A stretch of DNA of 64,000 nt, from the NCBI GenBank assembly GCA_022315425.1, contig JAIUPT010000036.1, positions 372,001-436,000 on the forward strand. The letters are read 5' to 3'. Of the stretch, positions 45,820-56,727 are shown in pieces. Both the position numbers and the translations under genes were made by a program. The DNA comes from Pseudevernia furfuracea (taxonomy: Eukaryota > Ascomycota > Lecanoromycetes > Lecanorales > Parmeliaceae). The notes under the pieces were generated by a model that worked only from the letters and a program-made list of their open reading frames with translations, was not told the origin of the DNA and did no database searches. The stretch's first letter is position 1. Every line of letters begins with the position of its first letter.

Positions 45820-46848
45820 ATGCTGGTTCTTCTCTTCTGTTCTCTCACCTTATTTGGTCTGTCGTTTAGCCAAGCTCTAGTAGCCGCCGCAACTACTCTC
45901 ACCCCAAACGCTGATGCCGCCACTCTTGCCACTCTAACGGCTGGGATGAACACCTCAACACTCGGCATCCCTCCAACGCCACCAGAGTTTGACCTGACAT
46001 ACGAGATAGGAGGGCCCAAGCTTCGCATAACGTCATGTCTAATGAACACCATAGCCGCACTGAAGGAACTAGCACTTGGAGACTGGGACGGCAAGGTCAT
46101 CGATGGGACCGAATACAGGCTTGACAAGTACCCAGAAGTAAGCATCGTAATGACAACTCCGAGGCGCGGAAACAACGTACAAGCAGGCTTCGTGCTGTGG
46201 GCTATCTGCCTCGGAGTATTGGACATGATTTCGAAGAAGAAGTTCGAGTTTGCACAATTTGAGATGTCTTGGAAAGGGCAACTGCTTGGATGGGTGCAAG
46301 TCGTCAACCATCCACCCAGTGCAGAGTTGAAAATAGAGGGAAGGCGGGCCAACAGGACTCTGGCTTTGGGTAACAAATCAGCGGCTTTGCTAGGTCCGAA
46401 CCGCACACTTGGATCAGAGCCGATCAACGTCACAAACGTCGTCACCATGGATAAGGCGAATGATCCAGCTGAAGCGCGTCTAAATGTGACTTTCGAGCCT
46501 TTCGGCGTCACGCTCGGAGTCTATGATGTCTTCGTCCCAATTATGAGCGGATTGACCGACATGGCCATGTTCCCCAGCACTTCCCAGTCGCCTGGTTTGA
46601 TCATGGGTCTCGATGGCTTCAAAGGTTTCATCTGCATTCTGCCTAGATCACCCTTGCGTACTGGCCCACCATTCATGGAATATGCTTGGCTGATTAGGGC
46701 AATTACGCGGATTCCAATGTACATGCTGGAGAAGAGTCGTTTTGGTGAGATCAGTATGAATATTGCAGTTGATGGAGTAAATTTGGGCTTTGGTACCCTA
46801 AGTCAGAGACCAGACTGCCATCCTGACGCTTCGCCTCAGCTTCATTAG
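45820..46848 (+). CDS. Secreted glycoprotein, unknown family
   Basis: A single exon of 342 residues. A strong signal peptide (MLVLLFCSLTLFGLSFSQA) precedes a mature protein with at least six N-glycosylation sequons, including NTS, NRT, NKS and NVT. Segments such as FDLTYEIGGPKLRITSCLMN and WKGQLLGWVQVVN suggest a globular fold, but I recognise no family. There are few cysteines, unlike a small effector. Secretion to the wall or medium is inferred. The opposite strand is also open over most of this region, but only the plus frame has a signal peptide and sequons. It stands alone with about 3-4.5 kb of gene-poor DNA on each side. Confidence 0.7.
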   Translation: MLVLLFCSLTLFGLSFSQALVAAATTLTPNADAATLATLTAGMNTSTLGIPPTPPEFDLTYEIGGPKLRITSCLMNTIAALKELALGDWDGKVIDGTEYRLDKYPEVSIVMTTPRRGNNVQAGFVLWAICLGVLDMISKKKFEFAQFEMSWKGQLLGWVQVVNHPPSAELKIEGRRANRTLALGNKSAALLGPNRTLGSEPINVTNVVTMDKANDPAEARLNVTFEPFGVTLGVYDVFVPIMSGLTDMAMFPSTSQSPGLIMGLDGFKGFICILPRSPLRTGPPFMEYAWLIRAITRIPMYMLEKSRFGEISMNIAVDGVNLGFGTLSQRPDCHPDASPQLH

Positions 46849-49833
46849 GTGCAGCGGAGAGTTGAAGGCTACGCATCATCGATTAAGTGAGCCTTGGATT
46901 ATCAAGGCGGCGAGTGTAGACGGATGAAAAGGACAAAGGGTAGATTCATGAAGAAAGTAGGTCACAAGAATGGCTCCGAATAGGCATCCTTATGTGAGCA
47001 GTATAACTTCTTGTCGTCAGACATCTTTTTCACGAACGGCCCCACTTGTACACTGTTGTACGCTTCAGTCACTTGTCTAACATGTATGGTCCTTGCTCAT
47101 CAGTCCCAGCCATAGCACTGTTGCCCCTCGTCTCTCCTCCTGTCCTGTGCTTTTCTTTGGGTGAGGAGGTTGTAGCGAAGCTCCCGATGCTGTTCCATAG
47201 CTGCTCTCGTATTCGCTCTTCCGTCCATTGTTGCATTGTAGGAGCCGCATTTTCATTAGACCGTTGCTTTGGCCCCCCTGTACTGGCAGATTTTGCTTGC
47301 CGTGAACAAGTCCGATTGAGAGTGTGGTAGGCGGCTGCAGAACAGGTCGTAAATGACTATCGAACTGGTTCCACATCTGACCTTTAGTGTGTTATCGAAG
47401 CTATTCTTTTTCTTGCTGCCTGCCTCGAGACTTTCTTGCCGTGCATGCTGCTTTGACATCCTGGGTGTCCTGTGTCTTGGGCGGGTTAATTAATCGAACT
47501 CCAAAATTGCCCATGCGCACACTTACTTATATTAATCTTCTAATTGTATAGGCTTTACCGAACCCCTCGAAGATCAGGAAGGAACCTCCAGACAGTCGCA
47601 GTCATCGCAGGTTTGGGTCTGTGCTAATATGCTTGTCATGCCGGCTCTTCGCAGCAATCTCTTTGTAAGCGCAAGACCTAGTTCGTGCCTTTTGTGAAGT
47701 TGCAGTCAGTCTGTCGCGGCACTTCCCTGGTGGGTGAAGGACATATAATGTACCATTTGCTAAATCTGCCATTAGTGTATGCGAGGCCACATCTTGATGA
47801 AGAACTCTGCATGGGCTGCATGAGCCACGTTTGTAATGAGCACATGGTCCGCATCGCTCCGGGCAGTAAGTACAACGGTGACAGAACCAGAAGCTTAACT
47901 CAAAGGGTCTAACCTCCCTTGCTACACGCGGCGACGGGTTATTGGCCCCAAGTCATACAACGCATCCGAGAGTTTATACGAGGAGTGGCTAAAATCCACA
48001 CGACCGATACATCAGACCGGGGTGCAGTGCAATGTGCACTTGGGGCTCCGCACTGCTTTACAGATTGGAGGACCTTGAGGCTCACTTCTTATGCACTAAA
48101 AGATCTTTTGAATTATTTTCTACGTGCAACATCGCGTATTCCGCACCGAAAATACTGTGTGTGAAGGAGACTATGAAGATGAAGGCCTTGATATGGACGC
48201 GCTTACCCAAATTGGGCCGGTGGAGGGATCCATTCGTCGCGGAAAAGTCTGCTTAGGAAAGTGCATCACTGCTTCTGGATGCCCGTGTATATCTGATCAT
48301 CTGGCTTACGATTACGTTATTTGCAAGGATTTTGCTGGGGCGCAGCACTTCATCAGACATACTATCAAGGTACTCAAGACTCGGCTGAGGTTCAAGTTGC
48401 TCACATTGCTGTGAGCAAACTGCGATCCCAATGTCCTTGACAATGCTGGAGCATCACCAAGCGATTATGCAAGATGAGACGGCTGGTGGCCGCAGTGGCA
48501 TTGGGTCCTGAAGGACACTGGTATCTCGTAGGATGTTGGAAGTGACCGTTGGGTGAGAGAGTTGATGCCTTAGTGGGTTACAAAACCCGCACCGCCTGCC
48601 AAGATGGCCCGTGGGTTTTTCGGAAAGCATCCACTGGCCTGGATAAATGTGGTGAGTGTCCGAACTCTACACTACGAAGGATGGGAGGAGGGCATCATCT
48701 GGCAGCCAGTATACCTCTTCGAATCCGCGACTGGGCTCCAAAAATCCTCGACGCTCGGTGAGCGCTTTCAAGATACGCAGCTGTTCAGCCAATGCCGGGA
48801 CTTCGTAGGCTGGTATGGCGTGCGTTTAGAGCTGGTATGTACTGCTGGATATCGGAGTTGCTTGGCGTGGAGATCTGAACTATATCCGAGCTGATGCTTA
48901 TTCTGAATGTGCGCCTTTTCGAGAACCACGGAGATGTTCATCTCGAATTCGGTGGGCACGACGAGTTTTGAAGTACCTGGTTCCGTTTCTTGAGGGTACG
49001 TAGAATCATACATTTTCCAGACATCGTTTACGTTTCATGGCTCAGATCAAGCAGGCCGTGAACCTTGGCGCTCGCCAGGATTCAGAAACGATTGGCAGCG
49101 ATATCCTTTATCACTGGGTCTTCACAGGTATGCTTGCCCCTCCATTATGCATAGACAGAGACTGAGTTCGAGGAAAGCCGAGGAGTGGGTTGTGACGTTC
49201 AGGCCAAATGGGTGTGGACTCGGGTTGCTATCCGAGATCAAACCGGAAATATGGACAACAAGACGCAATCCATTGGGAAAGTGGGGATTGTAAAAGTTTT
49301 GGAACGAAAAAACAGTGGCCAGATCATATGACTCAATAGCTTCAATGCAATCAGATAACAAACCAAGTAAAGCCAGTCGACCTATAGGTCTGCCGAATCA
49401 CGGAATATTGACCATCGACCGCTTTGACTTAGGGATAAACGCTTGAAGGTTAGTTGCGGGTCAAGTCGCCATTAGGCAGTTCACAGAAGATGGAGACGTT
49501 CAACAAAGAAGAGGTTTCACAATGATCATAGGTCGCTCAACATCTATGCTTGGTAATGTTTATAGCCAGAAGACAATCAATCTCTCATGGAATGCTTCTG
49601 TCCTTTCCCATCCATGAACTTGATCCGCCAGCTGTTTGCAACAATACTTTGCCGAGAACGGTCTCTCTGCTTGACGTCACCGTTTCGAAACATGTGGTCC
49701 CCAGCTTGTGCTATCTTCCAGGAGTATCCACATGCTCGATTGACCCCATGATCAGGTCATAGGATGGGAAGGCTGGTTGTGCAAATAATACGACTGCTCC
49801 TAGCCCTTTCCTCGGCTTTCTCATCTTCGTCAT
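46849..49833. other. Gene-poor 3 kb
   Basis: No gene recognised. The frame at 48604-48894 (plus) is open for 96 codons but resembles no family. No inverted or direct element ends were noticed. Confidence 0.4.
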
Positions 49834-50619
49834 TCACGTTGAAGGTATCGCATTCTTTTGTGGATGAAATTCGAGATGCAGTCCTCTGAGGTCCCCAAAC
49901 CACTCTGCGCGTCCCAAAGTCTGCTCCAATACGCCTGCAGCCCACTCGTACGCTAGTATGTCATCCTTATCAAATTCACAGTGCATATCAAGGTACATGT
50001 TACGGTCCATGTCCGGCCGTCGTCCATCTATGTACACCAAATTTGGCGTCATGCGGAATGTTTTAGTGTTCACGGCGATCGCAAATGTGATTTTCGGAAC
50101 AGCCGTGAGGGTTTTAATGGCTGTGAAAGTCTCAGGCAAGGGCCAGAAGGCACGCGGAAAGTCGAGACGAATGCTGCACACTTTTAGACTCCTCATGAAT
50201 ACGCTAAAGCGCTGTAGCCATTTGTTGAAGTAAACCATGCTTGGATTATTGCGGTCATTGGTGATCTTTACCCGGAGCTCAAGATTTTGGATACTACTCC
50301 AAGGCACTCGGATCGGATAGGCCCCAACAGATAGATTGCAGTTGAAGTCGAGACGGCAAACTGCATGTTTATAGAATTTGTCGAACGCTTCCTCGCTGAT
50401 GGCCTGAGAAGTGCGGAGGATAGCGACTTGGCCGCGCTCTACGAGGGCACGGTAGATCTTGAGGCGTATTTCCAGAGGTATAGCGATGAGCGTGCCGAAT
50501 GACCTGGATAGTGGGAAGCTTGGAACCGGCAGTGGATGCATCTCGTCGCTGAATTCTCCCCCAACCATGACAGCTGAGGTTATCGCACGAAGTACTAAAT
50601 TCGCTGAGGATGAAGACAT
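49834..50619 (-). CDS. F-box-like domain protein (fungal, short)
   Basis: 261 residues from the ATG at 50619 (MSSSSANLVLRA). Residues about 45-75 read GTLIAIPLEIRLKIYRALVE, the IPxEIRxxIY form of the fungal F-box-like N-terminal motif, followed by ILRTSQAISEEAFDKFYKH. The rest (VPWSSIQNLELRVKITND, FMRSLKVCSIRLDF and LRGLHLEFH) resembles the beta-strand repeats of these proteins. It differs from the Cys-pair F-box group at 3-9 and 32-34 kb. No disablement is visible. The function is unknown; many such genes are lineage-specific in ascomycetes. Confidence 0.65.
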   Translation of the reverse strand: MSSSSANLVLRAITSAVMVGGEFSDEMHPLPVPSFPLSRSFGTLIAIPLEIRLKIYRALVERGQVAILRTSQAISEEAFDKFYKHAVCRLDFNCNLSVGAYPIRVPWSSIQNLELRVKITNDRNNPSMVYFNKWLQRFSVFMRSLKVCSIRLDFPRAFWPLPETFTAIKTLTAVPKITFAIAVNTKTFRMTPNLVYIDGRRPDMDRNMYLDMHCEFDKDDILAYEWAAGVLEQTLGRAEWFGDLRGLHLEFHPQKNAIPST

Positions 50620-51434
50620 ATAATACTGGTATGAGTATTGCGAGCCACGTCTCACATACAGAGCGACGATGAAGCCTGGATTCGGCTACGACAAGAAAGA
50701 TGCTGTTTGTGATAATACACCTGCTCAAGAATTGTGATGGGTAGTTTCAATGAAAGGTCGTGGAAAAGGACTTGGCAGAAACTCAGAACATCGCTCTTTC
50801 CACAAGACAACAACATTACAGAACAGACCCTAAAGAGGAACTCCCAGCTGCAGAGGTCTCCGTTTGAGAAGAAAATTTGCGATACCAAATCCTTGTGGAT
50901 GTCTCCATGGTTGAATTACGCTGGGTTTCAAGAAGAGACTTTCTGATATTTGGTGCCAGAACCCTTGGAACATTACAACTTGTGACCTGAAAGAGATTAA
51001 ATTGAGGGAACATTGATTCGTGTAATGTATGAGAATAGCTGGCTAGTTGCCTTTCGTTTTCAGAATTTACGTTATGAGTATCGACATCATGAGTACTGAA
51101 TATATCGAGGAAATTAATCATTCATGTATCGTATGAGAATGGCTGGTTGCCTTCCTCTTGTAGAATTACATTATGAGTATCGAGTGCGTTACAACGGGCT
51201 AGCGAGTCCAACACAAAAGTGCGGCAAAGAGGTGCGAAAGACACGCGTCTTACAAGGAACTGTCAGCGGAGAGTCTCAAACTCTTGCATGACTGACAAAA
51301 AGCAAGAAGCAAACCATCCATTTCCAGAGCATCGTTCTCACTCGCTTGCCTTAGCAGCGTCCCAGACTTCCTCTGACATTGATAAAGTGAGAGCGTCCCA
51401 ACAACGCATTCCACCCCCCAAGCTGAGGATGTTC
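50620..51434. other. Intergenic spacer
   Basis: No gene recognised. A short near-repeat (atgagaatagctggctag/ttgcct... and atgagaatggctggttgcct) occurs at about 51027 and 51131. Confidence 0.4.
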
Positions 51435-51749
51435 CTAGTCCTCAAGACTCTCTGGGTCCGTCTCTCTGGAAGAGGTATCATGCCTTGAGCTCGATCTTGC
51501 AGGCTTGAAGCCTGGTAGACTATTTTTCTGATGTCCGAGGGTCGCAATCCAATCTTTGTTATTTAATTTCCTTTCCATCTGCCTCTTTTCCAACAACCGC
51601 TTGTTGCCTTCGAGCGCGATCTCAGCGCGCCCGAGCATGACCTCACGCTGGCGGGCCTTGCGCTCTTGCTGCTTCTTTTTTTCGTCTGCGGTCATAGTGG
51701 GCTTCTCGATACTCTCCTCAAAGTGTGCCCACCTCTGTGTGTTGTCCAT
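51435..51749 (-). CDS. Small charged coiled-coil protein, unknown
   Basis: 104 residues from an ATG (MDNTQRWAHFEESIEKP). The central part, DEKKKQQERKARQREVML followed by KRLLEKRQMERKL, is highly charged and helical with coiled-coil character. The tail is Ser/Arg-rich. No family is recognised. A tag acceptor just upstream (near 51794) hints that an earlier exon (LKSIQSITNRSVAA) could add N-terminal sequence. Short and unsupported by homology, so the call is tentative. Confidence 0.35.
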   Translation of the reverse strand: MDNTQRWAHFEESIEKPTMTADEKKKQQERKARQREVMLGRAEIALEGNKRLLEKRQMERKLNNKDWIATLGHQKNSLPGFKPARSSSRHDTSSRETDPESLED

Positions 51750-52590
51750 TGCTGCGACCGAGCGGTTGGTGATGCTTTGGATGGATTTCAGCTAGACGTT
51801 AGTTGCGGAGAGATAAGACGTTGGGAGGGCGTTGCTGTACAAATGTTCGGGCATGTAGAGAGACCTTATACCTCTTGCGATGTAACAAAGAGCGAATGTG
51901 CGAGAACGCGCACAATGGACCAAGACATTGGTCATTGTTGTGATTGTTACACATATCCGGAAATTCTTTGTCTAGCCGTCCATGAACAGAGCATTGTTCC
52001 TCTGGGATCAATGCCTTTGTGTCTCAAGATTGATTGTTTTGTCCTGTGGAGGCAGAAGCCCTCCAGCTAGTATGGATAGGTAAACGGTCTCCAAGGTCTT
52101 GAGTACGTTCGAACCCCAGATAAGTCATTATATGGACCTCAGTCATCACCGAACGTGCAGGGATTCGAAATCGTTATGTTCGCATGAGTGGCGACCCCCT
52201 ATCGAGGATCGTGTCGTGACCTGAGCTCTTGGCCTGGAGACTCAAAGAACGTCAGAAGATTCAGAGTACTGAAACCTACGTCGACTTTGCGCGATCATAA
52301 TTGAGGCTCTCTAGTCAAGACGGAGGTGTTATTCGAGTTGAGTGCTCCATTCCAGACGGAAATATTATCAGTGTGCTTCTGGTGATCAGAATGCCACGAG
52401 CGTAAGGGTAACACCTACACTGTAAGATAGTCAAAGCAGGGCAGGTCGATTAGCAATGAAGTCGAATTGAACGGTAAAAGCGGGTTCATAATCTATAAAT
52501 ATAATCAGTCCATAGACTTCGTTCAGGATGAGAGAACTCCATTCTGGATCCACAAAGTTCCGGGGATACCTACTATAAATCATGAAACGC
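51750..52590. other. Intergenic spacer
   Basis: 3' flank of the decayed phosphotransferase. No gene recognised. Confidence 0.4.
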
Positions 52591-53880
52591 TCATGAAAGT
52601 TCGATAGAAAACGAATACTTCCAAAATTCCCAGTCATTTTCGGTAGCCACCATTTTCTTCTCCGTGTGTCGCTGAAGCCATTCCCTCGCAAAACGTGGAT
52701 GTTCCGTGATATTCATGATCACCATCTCGAATTCCCGATTGGTCTGGGCGGAGTCGCTTGTGTTGCTAGAGAATTGCTTCTCACCCCTTGTAAAATATCT
52801 TACGACTCAAAGTGTCGTCGAAATGTTGCCTGAAGATCCCATTTCCCTACCGATCCCTTCTTACCACCACAGGGTTTTGATCTTCATTATCCTCATCATA
52901 CTCAGCCGGTGTAGGTATTCTGGGCTCGTTGTCGTCGATCTTCTCAAAATCCATCTGATCTGTGAGGAATTTCGGAAACCTAGAATTCTTCCTCTCCGGT
53001 ACCACTTGGATCTTCTCCCAATCTATGATATCTGTGATTTCGTAAGTGTCGGGGTTTACCAAGATGTTTGCGAGGCTCAGATCCTGGTGGTAGAGAACGT
53101 ATGAAGAAACGCTGTTTGCAGTTGGAAAGACCTCGGGTAGAAGGTCTTGATGGTCGTTAATTAGGAAATCTTGGGGATTCGTAGATGTTTTGAATGAGGG
53201 ACCAGTCTTGATCCAGGTCATTTGAAAATCTATCTGAGCTGCCATCCATTCACGGGAACTACTGAATGGGAAAGAAGAGTGAGTCGAGCAGCGGGCCGAC
53301 GATAGAGCGATTCCATTCGGACGCTTCTTCTGCTGCGGGGTCTTCGATTTCTTCAGCGAAGCTTTTTGGTTGGGAGTGATAACCATCATTTGCCGATGTA
53401 ATCCACAGAGTCCCCATGCCTAATTCTTGACGCGAATCATGCTCTTAGGCGACTGCGTCAGCGGGCTCCGCAGTTGCTTCGCTAGCTTGTCGCTCGTGCT
53501 GATCACTGTTTGCATTATTATTGCTTCTTAAGGCAGTTTGTAGGCTGTTAATCAAAACATCAGGGTTTAGGAAGGCAATCTTGGACCAGTGTTCAGGGCC
53601 AGGGCCAGGTCGGTTTTCTCGACACTCAAAGTAGAGGCTGCCCATGCAGTCGACTTTGTGATCGCGCAATTGCCCCGGGGGTTGTGCGAGCGCTGCAGCA
53701 GTCTCAAGTTGTTTTGACTTCCATGTCACATCCCGCCATACATCGTAGAGCGCGACACCTTCTATTTTTTTCCAAAAGTAACTTGTTGTTCTGCTCGGTT
53801 CCAGTTTCCGACTCGAGCTCACAGCCCACCACCTGAGCAGGCTCGATCTCTACCACATGGCATCCACGTGCCACAACATC
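52591..53880 (-). pseudogene. Decayed aminoglycoside-phosphotransferase-like (APH) gene
   Basis: Scattered frames in collinear order match the fungal APH-like kinase fold. ESETGTEQNNKLLLEK at about 53810 is separated by a one-base slip in an A run from IEGVALYDVWRDVTWKSK. MGSLYF follows, then SREWMAAQIDFQMTWIK. The catalytic loop is LYHQDLSLANILV (Brenner-type HxDLxxxN), with the metal-binding IIDWE after it. After VVVRRDR a stop is met at 52847, yet tail-like sequence continues out of frame (WDLQATFRRHFES, HPRFAREWLQRHTE, NDWEFWKYSF) to 52591. Several frameshifts and stops separate these blocks, so it is probably a pseudogene. Some shifts could be introns, but no splice pairs join the blocks. 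Confidence 0.6.
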
Positions 53881-54421
53881 CACACCTTAAAGATGGCCTT
53901 GTAGGCCAGTCCGACCGCTTAGAGAGACTAGATTTCTGCAACGGCACCAGCACCGGCCCGTTCAGATCGCCTCAAGATCGAATTTGATCTGCTATTGCGA
54001 GGCATGCGATTGGAATCAGTCACTTCATGCATTACATAAGAAATTCACTCTGAACCAACGGTTCGTTCGGAAGATCTTGCGATGCATCAAACTTCTTTGG
54101 TTCATGCATATCGGCTCGGGTCTGTGCCTGAGCGGCTGCGAGCTCCTCCGTGCAAGTGCTTCAAAATGTTTGGCTCTCCCTAAACGCACGATGATAACCT
54201 GTTTTCCATCTCCAAATATTCATACACAGCTGATGGTAGGCTTCTTCCAGAGTATTGATCCACTACGGAGTTCATGTTTAGTGTATCGACGTCAGCAAGG
54301 ATCAAAGAAATATTTTTGCAAAGGCCCGCCCAGGACCATGTAGTCAGTCCATCATACACTTGGGCAACGTCTAACAGTGTATCCCTGCTTACATCAATCG
54401 TAGTCATAAAAAGGCAAAATG
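53881..54421. other. Intergenic, divergent promoters
   Basis: Lies between the decayed APH-like gene and the CFEM gene. No gene recognised. Confidence 0.4.
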
Positions 54422-55587
54422 ATGCCTTTATCCTCCGCATTGTTACTGATCGCCTTCTCCGGCGACATGATATCGCTAAAGGTTGGGGATTCATCCAATA
54501 CCTTGAGCTATCCGCTGTGTGCTGTAAGTGCATTATAGTATGAAATCCTCTCTTTCTCATTCCCATTCTCATTCCCATTCTCATTCTTATTCTCATTCTC
54601 ATTCTCTTTCTCTTTCTCGACCTCTTTCTCAACCTCTTTCTCAACCTCTTTCTCAACCTCTCTGGTTCTTCCCATCATAGTGCAGCCGCTGACAACTTCG
54701 AAGATCAAACCTGCCGAAAGGAAAGCGCCAATTATGCCGCTTGCGATCTCAACAACGTCGACTGTCTTTGTGGGACTGCGTATCGCAGCAGAACAGCAGG
54801 TTTCGAGGTAATAAGCTGTAGTGTTGAAGATAGGGCGAGTAAGTAGATCCCCGGAAAAACCTGTCGCCATGTCATTCCATGTAGGTGTTTTACTGATACC
54901 AAGCCGACAGCCAGTACTCTCCTAGCTCAAGAAACTCTGCGATCCCATCAACCCCAACACGCCCACCCTCGGTGCAACCGTCTCTTCAGCCAATGCATCA
55001 GCGAGGTCTGTTGCCGCAGCTGTTGCGTCCAAGGACCCCACGAAGAGTGAAAGCTACCCGCTATGTATCGTGAGTCATCCTGCCTTTTGTCCCTTCTAGC
55101 GCATTGCAGCCAGCATTAGCACAATTAGATCCAGGAGACTGACAACTACCACCAACCAGCAAAAAAGCCAAACCACATCCCTCCCCTCCTCCGGTGCGGC
55201 AGCATCTCAAATCGAAATGCGTCTGCAAGTCCTCAAGTCTTCTTTCCGACATCAACAGCTGTGATATGAAGACTTGCAGTGCCTCTGACATTCAGAGTAT
55301 GCTCACTTTCACTTTCACTTTCATTCTGTTTTCACTGGCTTAAGCTGGTTGAATCGGTTTCCGAATGCTAAACTTTTGCCCGGGTAGTTGGGAAACATCT
55401 AGCAGATGCCCTGTGCAACTCCGTCGGCGGCATCAGGAACAATGTGTCCAATACGTCATATGGCATTACGGCTAGCACGCCTACGCCGACGGCATTTACT
55501 GGGTTCGCGGCCACTGTGATGAAAGGGGCGGTTGACTGGAGCTTGATTGGGCTAGTAGGAGCGCTAGGTTTGCAAGTCTTGTTGTGA
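54422..55587 (+). CDS. Double-CFEM, GPI-anchored protein (possibly damaged)
   Basis: Exon 1 (54422-54523) encodes a signal peptide (MPLSSALLLIAFSGDMI) and SYPLCA, followed by gtaagt. Downstream plus-strand blocks show CFEM cysteine spacing: CRKESANYAACDLNNVDCLC with VISC, then KLCDPINPNTPTLGATVSS; next SESYPLCI before gtgagt, and KCVCKSSSLLSDINSCDMKT. The final exon (55388-55587) has LADALCNSVGG, an STP-rich stalk and a hydrophobic GPI tail (WSLIGLVGALGLQVLL). CFEM proteins bind haem or act at the cell surface. Two internal junctions do not join in phase with GT..AG sites, and the second CFEM has a TGA where a Cys is expected. The gene is either decayed or uses splice sites I cannot see. Confidence 0.5.
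54551..54662 (+). repeat. Hexamer-type CATTCT/CTTTCT/CCTCTTTCTCAA repeat
   Basis: Successive pyrimidine-rich hexamers and dodecamers (cattcc, cattct, ctttct, aacctctttctc). It lies inside the first intron of the CFEM gene; minus-strand frames rich in Arg-Met or Glu-Asn here are repeat artefacts. Confidence 0.85.
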
Positions 55588-56727
55588 GGTTGCCCTTGCC
55601 CGAGCGCTGCCACTGCTCACTTACCGCCGCTCGCTTTTATTAAGCAGTAGCTGCTAGATTTACTGGACGCAGAGTCGATAGTCCCTAGACAGCACGTTGG
55701 GACCTGTTCAGGTATGAATCTGCAGTACTGACTTTGTTTTCTGATCTGGAACGGCCAGTTGAACGAGCTCCTTGATGGTTCTCCTCTTAAGAACGCATTT
55801 CCCCTTCGAACAAACACTTGTGCACTGATTGATTTCTAGGTCATGGATGGATTCTTCTCAACTCATCTCCACAACTATACACTTGATAGGAGTTACACCA
55901 TGGATATGTGGATCTCGTGGCTCAGAGATTTTATCAGTTTATCGCGAGGTCCCACGCTAGTCCGAAGCGACCCTATCAGAGAAGCTTAGCCATTCACAGC
56001 ATATTGTCAAACCCCTTGCTCGCCTTGGCACTTCGGATCCTGGAAGACCACCTTATTCCATCTTGTCCTCCTATCATATTTGGTTCAATGGAACTGTATC
56101 CACAATGCTGAACCAAAAAATTCTACCCACACAAAATCTCATTGGTGAGGATGGCGGTAGTTAGACTTCCCCTTAGCACATAGAAGGATTTTGGTGCATT
56201 TTGATGAAGCTATAAATAGTACACGCTGCTGTGCCTGCTGTGCTACTGCGAGACTACGGTGGGATTGGGGACCGAGGTTTTTGTAATGTCGGGTCCTTCT
56301 CTGCCTAACCATGCAAAATTTCAGCTCTTCATCCTTCGTCGCTCTTCTCCCCGTTTTATACCATGACCTTTGCGCTCTCTCTCAGTCGTTTCTCGTTTGA
56401 CTTGGTGTACTCTAATGGCTTTCCTTTGGAGTTTGCGCCCAGTGCTTTTCTTACTCATAACTACCTTAGTAGGCTCTACGTCAGGTTTGTTGACCTTCTT
56501 GATATCTTTCTAGGACGTGCGCCGCGATCTTATCGAGTCTCAGCTGCCAGCTGCGTTTGAAACATCATGTCCCTTTTCTGAGATGGTGGCAAGCGCTGCT
56601 GGCTGTTTCTCGTTTCTGTCCTGCCTCTTTCTATGAAAACCTCCTTTTCCCTTTCAAGTACATGCTGGTCCGATCCGGGCGCATAAGCATTTTCGGATCA
56701 CATGCTGACCGATGTGATACGTTCTAG
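55588..56727. other. Intergenic, 5' side of the GPI wall protein
   Basis: No gene recognised. A short signal-peptide exon of the next gene may lie in its last 150 bases (ATGs at 56582 and 56633) but could not be placed. Confidence 0.4.

Noticed and set aside
45780..46511. 243-codon open frame on the minus strand opposite the secreted glycoprotein
   Set aside because: It has no family resemblance, while the plus frame has a signal peptide and many sequons; it is the shadow of the plus-strand gene.
52080..52130. tRNA-like T-loop (acgttcgaacccc)
   Set aside because: No matching acceptor, D or anticodon stems could be folded around it.
54180..54870. Minus-strand frames with Arg/Met or Glu/Asn repeats
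   Set aside because: They are produced by the pyrimidine repeat at 54551-54662, and the plus strand carries the CFEM exons.
55061..55291. Cys-containing minus-strand frame that could mimic a CFEM domain
   Set aside because: The plus strand has the matching cysteine blocks, donor sites and a GPI tail in order, which the minus frame lacks.
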